5,240 bases of DNA from Parcubacteria group bacterium CG1_02_39_15 (lineage in GTDB: Bacteria > Patescibacteriota > Minisyncoccia > Minisyncoccales > Paceibacteraceae): the NCBI GenBank assembly GCA_001872265.1, contig MNWE01000028.1, forward strand, positions 150-5,389, given 5' to 3'. Every line of letters starts with the position of its first letter. The stretch's first letter is position 1. Below, piece by piece: positions 1 through 4,936 of the stretch. The position numbers and the translations under genes were made by a program. The notes beneath the pieces are model-generated. The model was given only the letters and a program-made list of their open reading frames with translations. It did not search any database and was not told the origin of the DNA.

Positions 1-164
1 AAAACCACTTGTTTTTGGGACTGGCTTAAATCTTCAAAATTTTCCAAAGCCTCTGAAATAGTATGGGTTCTTTTTGTCTTGCTAGGGTAAGCCAAAAAAC
101 CGGCTTTTTCGATTGCCTCCATTTTTTTTAGCCGTGTTAGTCTTAATTCGTTAATGGTCGCCAT
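1..164 (-). CDS. lysS: Lysyl-tRNA synthetase, N-terminal part (runs off left edge)
   Basis: Class II lysyl-tRNA synthetase charges tRNA-Lys with lysine in the cytoplasm. Only the first 54 codons are visible. The translation begins MATINELRLTRLKKMEAIEK and continues with AYPSKTKRTHTISEALENF. The pattern 'NELR..RLKK.....G..AYP.K..RTHTI.EAL..F' is the characteristic N-terminal lead-in of bacterial LysS, just before the anticodon-binding OB-fold, which lies outside the window. ATG at 164-162 is chosen because it is where the family pattern begins. A second in-frame ATG 14 codons later would cut off conserved residues. No Shine-Dalgarno sequence precedes it. The gene lies 105 bp downstream of the PBP2 gene on the same strand but has its own promoter (215-248), so it is probably expressed separately, perhaps with some readthrough. 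Identification rests on motif recall, not on the catalytic domain. Confidence 0.85.
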   Translation of the reverse strand, partial: MATINELRLTRLKKMEAIEKAGFLAYPSKTKRTHTISEALENFEDLSQSQKQVV

Positions 165-190
165 AAGCGCTTCGCTAAATTAAAAATTAA

Positions 191-290
191 AGGTGAAAAG
201 TGAAAAGTAATCTAATTATATTCTAATCTAAAGTAGGTTTTGGGTCAAAAACTTTTCATTCGGCATTTTTCATTTTTCATTTGAAAAGTA
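191..290. repeat. Low-complexity TGAAAA-type repeats between PBP2 and lysS
   Basis: The spacer carries several near-copies of a heptamer. TGAAAAG occurs twice in tandem on the plus strand (194-207). The reverse-complement forms CTTTTCA (252-258) and TTTTTCA (266-272 and 273-279) follow. The last copies overlap the final PBP2 codons. ACTTTTCA (251-258) and TGAAAAGT (282-289) form an 8-bp inverted repeat which, in the leftward transcript, is followed by five U residues, so it could act as a weak terminator for the PBP2 transcript. The stem is AU-rich with a 23-nt loop, so that role is doubtful. Similar A/T-rich slippage repeats are common in intergenic DNA of small-genome bacteria. Confidence 0.4.
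215..248 (-). promoter_or_regulatory. Sigma70-type promoter for lysS
   Basis: Read on the minus strand, a -35 box TTGACC (248-243) is followed after exactly 17 bp by TAGAAT (225-220). An overlapping TATAAT (220-215) is an alternative -10. Transcription would start near 208-213, leaving a leader of about 45-50 nt before the lysS ATG. Eight-base direct copies of TTAGATTA (minus strand) lie at 231-224 and 215-208 and overlap or flank the -10 region. The spacing and hexamers are seen directly; activity is inferred. Confidence 0.6.
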
Positions 291-2186
291 CCACTCTAAA
301 ACTTCTTTAGCTATTGGCAAGGCAGCCAATTGTTCCTCTTTGACGTTTTCAATCATCACTGTCAAAACTATCTGCGGATCTTCGTAGGGAGCAAAAACCG
401 TTACCCAGTTGTGATATCGGTTTCCACCCAATTCGGCTGTTCCGGTTTTGGCGGCAGCTGAAACCGGCAAAGAATTTAATAAAGTGGCTGAGGCAAAAGG
501 ACTATTTTTGCCAGTTACCGCTTGTCTCATTCCTTCTCTGACAATTTGGAGATTTTGGGAATCAATAAAGTCTTCTCTAATAATTTTGGGCTCCATCTCT
601 TTGACTATTGTTGGGGAACCGGCGGAAGTGTCAATTATTTCTTTAACCACTTGAGGTTGGAGTAATCTACCGCCATTAGCAATAGCTGCAAAACTATTAA
701 CTATCTCCAAGGGAGTAATTTGAAGATATTGTTGGCCGATGGATAGATAATAAGTATTACCATCCCACCAACCAGGATCTTCAGGAAAAGCTTTCCTTTT
801 CCATTCTTTGTCTGGAATAAACCCTTCGGCTTCTCCAGGAAGATCAATGCCGGTTTTTTCGTCCCAGCCGAAAAGCTCCAGATATTCTTTAATTTTGGTA
901 GGACCCAGGCCTTCTTGTTCGCCGAATCCTCCGCCTACAGTATAAAAATAGACATTACAAGATTCAGCAATGGCCTTCCTTAAATCTGTCCAGCTATGAA
1001 TTCTCCAGTCGTGAAATTTAGTGGTTTCTGGTTCATAGGTGTGTTCAACTTCTATCAGCCCTTGGCAATTAATTTTTTTATCAGGATCAATAATTTTTTC
1101 TTCCAAAACGGCAGAAGCAATCAAAGGTTTGATGGTGGAACCAGTCAGATATTTTCCGGCAATTGTCCTGTTAAAAAGAGGGCTTTGGGGATCTCGATTA
1201 AGCTCTTCCCATTGTTCTTCTGTCATTCCTTGACTAAAGAGGTTGTTATCAAAACTGGGTAAAGAAACTAAAGCTAGCACCCCTCCGGTTTTAGGGTCTA
1301 AGGCTATTACTGCTCCCCCTTTTCCTATTGTTTTTAGAGTGTTTTCAAGGGCTTTGGCGATTTTTTCTTGTAAGCCGGAATCCAACCACAAAACCAAGCT
1401 TTTACCAGATTCAGGTAAAGATATTATTTCTTGAGAAATGACATTCCCCCGAGCGTCCCTTTCGGTTTTAATCTCGCCTGGGATTTCGTTCAGCGCTTTA
1501 TCATAGGATTGCTCTAAACCCGCTTTCTCGCCAGTCTTTCTTTTGTAACCAATCAAGTGGGCGAAATAAAGACCTTGAGGATAATCTCTAACGGCATTGT
1601 TTTTAATTTGAAAGCCTGGTAGCTCTCCGATTTTGGTCTCCAAAATTATTAAAGTTTGTCGGTCAAGGTTCTCTGAAACCAAAACCTCAAGAGTCTTGGC
1701 GTTTTCAATTTTCTTTTCCAAATCTTCTGGATTTATTTTTAAGATTTGGGTAACTTCGCCAAAAATTCTTTTCCTTTCGTTTTCTTCTTGAGGGAGATCG
1801 CCTTTTTGGCAGACCAAATCAAAACTCATGCTATTAAAAGCCAATTGTTTCATTTGGCTATCATAAATCACCCCTCTTTCAGCTTGAATTTTGTGGATGA
1901 TGAATTTATTTCCTTCGGCCAGGGCCAAAAGTTTTCCTTTCTCAAAGATTTGGAGCTGAGAAGTTTTAGCAAATAATAAAAGAAATAATATAACAGAAAA
2001 AAAGAAAAGCCCTTCTAGAATTTTTTTAAGAAGGGGGACTTCAAATTTTTTTTCTGAAATACCAAGGTCAACTTCTCTTTTCTGGGCCAACTTGTCCAAA
2101 AGAACTTCCTGGGGCTCTATGTCCTCTTTAAAATGCATCTTTACCTTGCGTTTTTCTAACTTATTGGGCCAGGGGAAAACGAACAT
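270..2186 (-). CDS. mrdA: Penicillin-binding protein 2 (peptidoglycan DD-transpeptidase)
   Basis: A class B PBP that crosslinks peptidoglycan stems during cell elongation, normally working with RodA and MreC in the elongasome. The 638-residue protein has a charged cytoplasmic N-terminus (about 1-58) and one membrane anchor (about 59-75, FFFSVILFLLLFA). A dimerisation/pedestal domain follows (about 80-260, starting around ERGVIYDS), then a transpeptidase domain (about 290-635). All three catalytic motifs are visible: SxxK as STIK (nucleophile S350, K353), SxN as SCN (409-411), and KTG (580-582, in AAKTGTAE). Length is normal for PBP2. The start is uncertain. ATG at 2186 overlaps mreD by 26 bp and follows a GAGAAG sequence; ATG at codon 17 (2138) follows AAGG at better spacing and begins just before the IEPQEVLLDK segment that I recall as typical of Parcubacteria PBP2. 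mrdA versus another elongation-type PBP is inferred from the mreC-mreD context. Confidence 0.93.
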   Translation of the reverse strand: MFVFPWPNKLEKRKVKMHFKEDIEPQEVLLDKLAQKREVDLGISEKKFEVPLLKKILEGLFFFSVILFLLLFAKTSQLQIFEKGKLLALAEGNKFIIHKIQAERGVIYDSQMKQLAFNSMSFDLVCQKGDLPQEENERKRIFGEVTQILKINPEDLEKKIENAKTLEVLVSENLDRQTLIILETKIGELPGFQIKNNAVRDYPQGLYFAHLIGYKRKTGEKAGLEQSYDKALNEIPGEIKTERDARGNVISQEIISLPESGKSLVLWLDSGLQEKIAKALENTLKTIGKGGAVIALDPKTGGVLALVSLPSFDNNLFSQGMTEEQWEELNRDPQSPLFNRTIAGKYLTGSTIKPLIASAVLEEKIIDPDKKINCQGLIEVEHTYEPETTKFHDWRIHSWTDLRKAIAESCNVYFYTVGGGFGEQEGLGPTKIKEYLELFGWDEKTGIDLPGEAEGFIPDKEWKRKAFPEDPGWWDGNTYYLSIGQQYLQITPLEIVNSFAAIANGGRLLQPQVVKEIIDTSAGSPTIVKEMEPKIIREDFIDSQNLQIVREGMRQAVTGKNSPFASATLLNSLPVSAAAKTGTAELGGNRYHNWVTVFAPYEDPQIVLTVMIENVKEEQLAALPIAKEVLEWYFSNEK

Positions 2187-2493
2187 ATCTTCTCAAGAAA
2201 AATTTAATAAAAATAGCTATGATGGCTAAAATGAATGTCCAGAATCCTAAAAAATCAATGCCGAGGAAATTACCAGAAAATATATCCAAAAAAAACCCAG
2301 CAAATAAGGCCGGAATGATTCCTGAATTTTTTTCTGGCCTTTCAGAAAAACAAAGATAAAAAATCAAAAAGATAATGATAAAAGCGAGGTTGGAAATACT
2401 GCTCCAGGAAAATAAAAAAAAGTGGGGCAGAAAACTGACCTGGAGCAGAATTAAAATATAGAAAAGCAAAAGCGAAATTAATAGTTTTCGCAT
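2161..2493 (-). CDS. mreD: Rod shape-determining protein MreD (short form)
   Basis: An integral membrane protein of the elongasome, thought to bridge MreC and other wall-synthesis partners. The 110-residue protein is almost entirely hydrophobic, with about four membrane segments (roughly 5-23, 33-49, 57-73, 82-100). The segment GIIPALFAGFFLDIFSGNFLG (58-78) matches the MreD pattern of a helix with G-x-x-x-D followed by a glycine-containing turn. Usual MreD is about 160-170 residues with five or six helices, so this is a reduced form; no frameshift is evident. ATG at 2493-2491 directly follows the mreC TAA with no gap and no clear Shine-Dalgarno, which suggests translational coupling. Its end overlaps the PBP2 start. 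The name rests more on the mreC/PBP2 neighbours than on the weak family sequence signal. Confidence 0.8.
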   Translation of the reverse strand: MRKLLISLLLFYILILLQVSFLPHFFLFSWSSISNLAFIIIFLIFYLCFSERPEKNSGIIPALFAGFFLDIFSGNFLGIDFLGFWTFILAIIAIFIKFFLRRYVRFPLAQ

Positions 2494-3288
2494 TTAGAAT
2501 TTTGTGATAATAAAGAGGTTGCTTAGTTCTTTGAGGCTAGTGGCTAGCCTGATTTCGGCTGTTTGAAAAGGTTTCACGTCCGATTTTTTTACATTTTTAA
2601 TCGAACCTACCAAAATGCCTCCGGGGAAAACCCCGCCCAAAGAAGAAGTAATAACTTGCTCCCCTTCTTTGATCTCTGTCTCCCAAGGCAAAAGGTCTAA
2701 AATCAGGCCAAGCCCTCCCTTACCCTTGGCTACGCCGGAAATCTCTCTGTCGGCTATTTTAACATCAAAGGAACTTTCTTTATCAGAAACCAAAATAACT
2801 TTTGAGAAATTTTCATAAACCTCGCCGATTTTCCCGACTAAAATTTTTTGCTGGGTAATCACCGGCAGGCCCGAAGAAAGGCCGTCTTCTTTGCCCTTGT
2901 TGATTGTAAAGGAGTCTTGAAAAAGGTCTTTTCCAATCACTTTAGCGAAAGAGAGTTCAAAATCTTTTTCTAAACCAATTTCTAAGGCTTGCCTTAAGAT
3001 TTCGTTCTCTTTTCTCAGTTCCTGCAAAGAAGTGTTCTCCGCTACTAACTGCTGGATTTTTAACTGGAGATTCTCATTCTCTTCTTTGATTTTTTCCCCT
3101 TGAAAAACTGACTCTAGAAAGTCGGAAAAGCTATCCCCTGCCGCCCAAAATGTTTTTTGAATCGGCGAAGAAATTAAATAAAAAAAATTTTTAACCCCCT
3201 TATGGGCTGGAGTAAGATTTAAAATAACAAAAAAGGCAAGCAGTAAAACTACGATAAGACCGATTTTAAGCTTAGGAGGTAGCCCCAT
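2494..3288 (-). CDS. mreC: Rod shape-determining protein MreC
   Basis: A membrane-anchored scaffold of the elongasome, acting in the periplasm or outer wall zone to organise PBP2 and connect to MreD. The 264-residue protein has a short basic N-terminus and one membrane segment (about 9-25, IGLIVVLLLAFFVILNL). A coiled coil rich in E, L, K and Q follows (about 63-102, from GEKIKEENENLQLKIQQL). Then comes the two-lobed beta domain, with FTINKGKEDGLSSGLPV (127-143) and VGKIGEVYENFSKVILVSD (151-169). TSSLGGVFPGGILVGSI (214-230) matches the conserved 'G..FP.G..VG.V' motif. Length and layout are normal for MreC. ATG at 3288 has no Shine-Dalgarno upstream. TAAAAT ends 7 bp before the ATG and would put the transcript start almost at the start codon, so a leaderless mRNA is possible. 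It is the first gene of the mreC-mreD-PBP2 unit. Confidence 0.93.
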   Translation of the reverse strand: MGLPPKLKIGLIVVLLLAFFVILNLTPAHKGVKNFFYLISSPIQKTFWAAGDSFSDFLESVFQGEKIKEENENLQLKIQQLVAENTSLQELRKENEILRQALEIGLEKDFELSFAKVIGKDLFQDSFTINKGKEDGLSSGLPVITQQKILVGKIGEVYENFSKVILVSDKESSFDVKIADREISGVAKGKGGLGLILDLLPWETEIKEGEQVITSSLGGVFPGGILVGSIKNVKKSDVKPFQTAEIRLATSLKELSNLFIITKF

Positions 3289-3294
3289 TAGGCT

Positions 3295-3323
3295 AATTTT
3301 AACATAAAAAGTGAGGGCTTGAC
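3295..3323 (-). promoter_or_regulatory. Possible promoter for the mreC-mreD-PBP2 unit (weak)
   Basis: On the minus strand a good -10 match, TAAAAT, lies 7 bp before the mreC ATG, with a poor -35 match (TGTCAA) 17 bp upstream. If used, transcription would begin at or next to the start codon, giving a leaderless message that fits the missing Shine-Dalgarno. The -35 region overlaps the -35 box of the opposing rightward promoter (3319-3324), so the two could interfere. This is a tentative call based on one good hexamer. Confidence 0.25.
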
Positions 3324-3346
3324 AGAGGTTTTTGGGTGGATATAAT
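3319..3346 (+). promoter_or_regulatory. Consensus sigma70 promoter for the acidic small-protein gene
   Basis: TTGACA (3319-3324) and TATAAT (3341-3346) are both perfect consensus hexamers, separated by 16 bp. Predicted transcription starts near 3353, about 50 nt before the ATG at 3404. Two perfect hexamers suggest strong, constitutive expression. The resulting transcript, ending at the 3549-3580 hairpin, would be only about 225 nt. Confidence 0.75.
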
Positions 3347-3403
3347 GATGTTTGATAAGGGAAAAGGTCGATGAAATAAAGAGAAAATTTAACTTCATCC
3401 TTT

Positions 3404-3547
3404 ATGACTTACGATAAATTTCCTACTTTAGTTTCTGAGTTTGAGGAAAGCTTGGACGAAACAGAGGAAGAGGAAACAACAGAACCAGAAAAAGAAGGAG
3501 CAGATTCAGATAAAGACCTAGAAGAAGATTCAGACGAAGAAATCTAA
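3404..3547 (+). CDS. 47-residue highly acidic small protein, function unknown
   Basis: Not recognised. The protein starts MTYDKFPTLVSEFEESLDET and then becomes almost pure acidic sequence, ending KDLEEDSDEEI. About 22 of 47 residues are D or E against three K and no R, so it should be strongly anionic and probably disordered after a short N-terminal helix-prone part. There is no signal peptide, membrane segment, cysteine or histidine. It is the only rightward gene here, framed by a consensus promoter (3319-3346) and a strong terminator (3549-3580), which argues for a real, well-expressed gene. It ends with tandem TAA TAA. The ATG lacks a Shine-Dalgarno. A purine-rich AAGGGAAAAGG instead precedes ATG-AAA-TAA at 3371-3379, in the same frame 11 codons upstream. 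A regulatory RNA is the alternative reading. Acidic proteins of this kind can mimic nucleic acid or bind basic ribosomal proteins, but nothing here demonstrates that. Confidence 0.65.
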   Translation: MTYDKFPTLVSEFEESLDETEEEETTEPEKEGADSDKDLEEDSDEEI

Positions 3548-3548
3548 T

Positions 3549-3580
3549 AAAAAAAATCACCCACCGGGTGATTTTTTTTT
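3549..3580. terminator. Bidirectional intrinsic terminator
   Basis: TCACCC (3557-3562) and GGGTGA (3566-3571) pair around the 3-nt loop ACC. The stem is flanked by eight A residues on the left and nine T residues on the right, which extend the pairing to 14 bp. Rightward it ends the acidic-protein transcript immediately after its stop codon. Leftward, the A tract becomes a U tract and it sits about 30 nt beyond the 5S rRNA, so it should also end the rRNA operon. Confidence 0.9.
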
Positions 3581-3598
3581 ATTGAAAGGCGCTAAGAG

Positions 3599-3729
3599 TT
3601 AAATACAAAGGTGGGGACTACCTACTTTCGCGATAGAATCACTATCATCGGCCTTGAGGGATTTCACTATCCTGTTCGGTATGGAAAGGAGTGGGACACC
3701 CTCAGTATAGTCCCCACCTTTGTATTTAA
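3599..3729 (-). repeat. 22-bp inverted repeat enclosing 5S rRNA (processing stem)
   Basis: Positions 3599-3620 and 3708-3729 are perfect reverse complements. The inner 11 bp (GGTGGGGACTA) is 5S helix I. The outer 11 bp (TTAAATACAAA) lies in the flanks and would extend the helix in the precursor. Such a long uninterrupted double helix is a plausible RNase III-type or 5S-maturase substrate. The pairing is seen directly; the processing role is inferred. Confidence 0.75.
3609..3719 (-). rRNA. rrf: 5S ribosomal RNA
   Basis: Read on the minus strand, the RNA starts GGUGGGGACUAUACUGAGGG and ends GUAGGUAGUCCCCACC, so its ends pair as helix I. The conserved loop C region appears as CCAUACCGAACAGGAUAGUG followed by AAA (E. 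coli has CCAUGCCGAACUCAGAAGUG), and the helix IV/V part contains CGCGAAAGUAGGU. Mature length is about 109-111 nt, slightly shorter than the usual 115-120; exact ends are uncertain by a few A residues. It lies about 45 nt downstream of the 23S 3' end, the standard 23S-5S order, and is followed by the terminator at 3549-3580. Confidence 0.95.
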
Positions 3730-3742
3730 ATAGCTATGCGGA

Positions 3743-3770
3743 ATCTTAGTCATTAATCACTAGCCAAGAT
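3743..3770 (-). other. 23S-5S spacer with a small hairpin
   Basis: In RNA sense AUCUUGG (3770-3764) can pair with CUAAGAU (3749-3743) over 7 bp, including one G-U, with a 14-nt loop. It sits at or just beyond the 23S 3' end. It may instead be displaced by the helix that joins the 23S 3' and 5' ends, whose 5' partner is outside the window. No tRNA is present in the spacer. Confidence 0.3.
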
Positions 3771-4150
3771 ATTGCTTGTCGATTTATTAGTACTGCTCGG
3801 CTTAACCCATTACTGGGCTTCCACCTACAGCCTATCAATCCCGTAGTCTGCGGGAAATCTTAAAGAGTCCTAATCTTGGGGCCTGCTTCGCGCTTATATG
3901 CTTTCAGCACTTATCAGTTCCCGACTTAGCTACCCAGCAATGCTCCGGGCGGAACAGCTGGTACACCAGAGGTCAGTTCACTCGGGTCCTCTCGTCAAGT
4001 TTATCTTATATTTCTATAAGCTTAGACTATATCTTCACCGAGCACACAACACTTTATGTGCTCGGGCCAACATGTTATGGTAGCTTGTTTAATTCCTACC
4101 ATCCTATCCCGTTCTTTCAGAAAGCGGGATAAAGTCGTTACGGGGACAAA

Positions 4151-4642
4151 TTAAAGCGCCATAATTACTTTCAAATCAGCTTTTAATTTTTTAGGGTTTT
4201 TCTTCCCTGACTGATATGTTTGTTTTCTTGCAGCAATAAGAGCGTCTACTATCTCTTTTTTTTCTTTTTTGGTTAATTTATCAATTTTTCTTTTGTTCAA
4301 GATATTAATGGCACGAAAGAGATATCTAACTTGCTCTTTTTTAAATCGGAGATAGGGATATAAACTTTGCAAAATTTTTTGCACCTGTTTATGTCCATTA
4401 ACTCTCAACTCTGTGATTCCATCGTTACGCCTTGAAATATATCCAATGCCTAACCGATTTTTTATCCAAAAGAGTGGTTTTTCGTGTCTTGTGTCTTGAT
4501 AAAAGCAGATAGTAAACATTAAACGCTTTCCTCGTAAAGTATCTTTTCTTTTCTTAATCTGAAACATAATACTTCCGTCTCCATCTAAAAATCCAGCTAT
4601 ATAGGCAAAGTCAATTTGTTTTAGCTTTATTTGTCTTCCCAC
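4151..4642 (-). CDS. LAGLIDADG homing endonuclease, single-motif, I-CreI-like
   Basis: A homodimeric site-specific DNA endonuclease that would cut intronless 23S genes so that repair copies the intron into them. The 163-residue protein has one LAGLIDADG motif, YIAGFLDGDGSI (14-25), and the rest follows the I-CreI layout: LGIGYISRR (64-72) and LYPYLRFKKEQVRYL (94-108). From a remembered alignment, D22, Q49 and K101 correspond to I-CreI D20, Q47 and K98, so the active site looks complete. The C-terminus is lysine-rich. The frame is intact, which suggests recent selection. The start is GTG at 4642-4640, seven bases after an AAGG Shine-Dalgarno (4653-4650); an in-frame stop lies four codons upstream, so no longer start exists. 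It is embedded in the sarcin-ricin-loop intron and would be translated from pre-rRNA or excised intron. A maturase role in splicing is possible but not evident. Confidence 0.92.
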   Translation of the reverse strand: MGRQIKLKQIDFAYIAGFLDGDGSIMFQIKKRKDTLRGKRLMFTICFYQDTRHEKPLFWIKNRLGIGYISRRNDGITELRVNGHKQVQKILQSLYPYLRFKKEQVRYLFRAINILNKRKIDKLTKKEKKEIVDALIAARKQTYQSGKKNPKKLKADLKVIMAL

Positions 4643-4699
4643 GGTATTGCCTTATTATTTATACGGTCCTCAAGTATCCGAGTCACAACAAAGATTGTA

Positions 4700-4731
4700 T
4701 CATAAAATTTGAGGACTAACAAATTTTATGA
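4700..4731 (-). repeat. 12-bp perfect hairpin in the intron upstream of the endonuclease gene
   Basis: TCATAAAATTTG (4700-4711) and CAAATTTTATGA (4720-4731) are exact reverse complements around an 8-nt loop. The loop and stem edge also contain TTGAGGAC (4709-4716), complementary to GTCCTCAA (4666-4673), so two structures compete. It lies about 60 nt upstream of the GTG start and probably belongs to the peripheral extension into which the gene was inserted. Confidence 0.6.
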
Positions 4732-4936
4732 CCACTGCAACCGAATAAATGTCGAAGAGAATTTTATCCTCTTCTCCAACCTCACCTCCACGAATTGAAG
4801 GCTCGGTCAATGAAGGTTTCACCGTTATTAGTTGGGTTGTCATTATGGATTGCTCCATAAAGTAGCAATTTCTTACTACGAGCAACCCCCCTCAAGACTC
4901 AACGCCTGCGGTAGATAGGGACCAACCTGTCTCACG

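Larger units (their letters stand above)
3996..4874 (-). ncRNA. Group I intron in the sarcin-ricin loop (about U2656), carrying a homing endonuclease gene
   Basis: This self-splicing intron is 879 nt. The 5' exon ends GUAGU and pairs with intron GCUAC (4866-4862) as P1, placing the diagnostic U-G wobble at the 5' splice site; the intron's last base is G (3996). P2 is a 7-bp hairpin with a GCAA tetraloop (4843-4860). Conserved core pieces in RNA order are UAAUAACGGUGAAACCUU (4830-4813), UUGACCGAGCC (4810-4800, Q-like), AACGACU (4139-4133, R-like) and AAGAUAUAGUCUAAG (4035-4021, the classic S element). GACU and AGUC form part of P7. Hairpins at 4106-4130, 4078-4101 and 4038-4065 fit P8 and peripheral stems. 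The endonuclease ORF sits between the Q-like and R-like segments, in a peripheral P6-side loop, and its stop lies just before R. Subgroup (IB or IA3-like) is not determined. Confidence 0.93.

Noticed and set aside
191..280. CRISPR-like short repeats
   Set aside because: Repeats are 7-8 bp, AT-rich, partly tandem and inverted, with no regular spacers.
251..289. Intrinsic terminator for the PBP2 operon
   Set aside because: ACTTTTCA/TGAAAAGT followed by a U run is suggestive, but the stem is only 8 AU-rich pairs with a 23-nt loop, so it is mentioned only as a weak possibility.
448..654. Plus-strand ORF opposite the PBP2 transpeptidase region
   Set aside because: Shadow of the PBP2 gene, which has all catalytic motifs on the minus strand; no family features in the shadow. 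The same applies to 996-1262, 1039-1233, 1243-1434 and 1746-1976.
2615..2818. Plus-strand ORF opposite mreC
   Set aside because: Antisense shadow of the well-supported mreC beta domain; no start signal or recognisable domain.
3898..4083. Plus-strand ORF of 61 codons
   Set aside because: Lies antisense to the conserved 23S 3' exon and the end of the group I intron core.
4700..4885. Minus-strand ORF of 61 codons just upstream of the endonuclease gene
   Set aside because: Covers the exon end, P1, P2 and core segments of the intron; its sequence is explained by RNA structure. It is not an N-terminal extension of the endonuclease, which has an in-frame stop directly upstream of its GTG.
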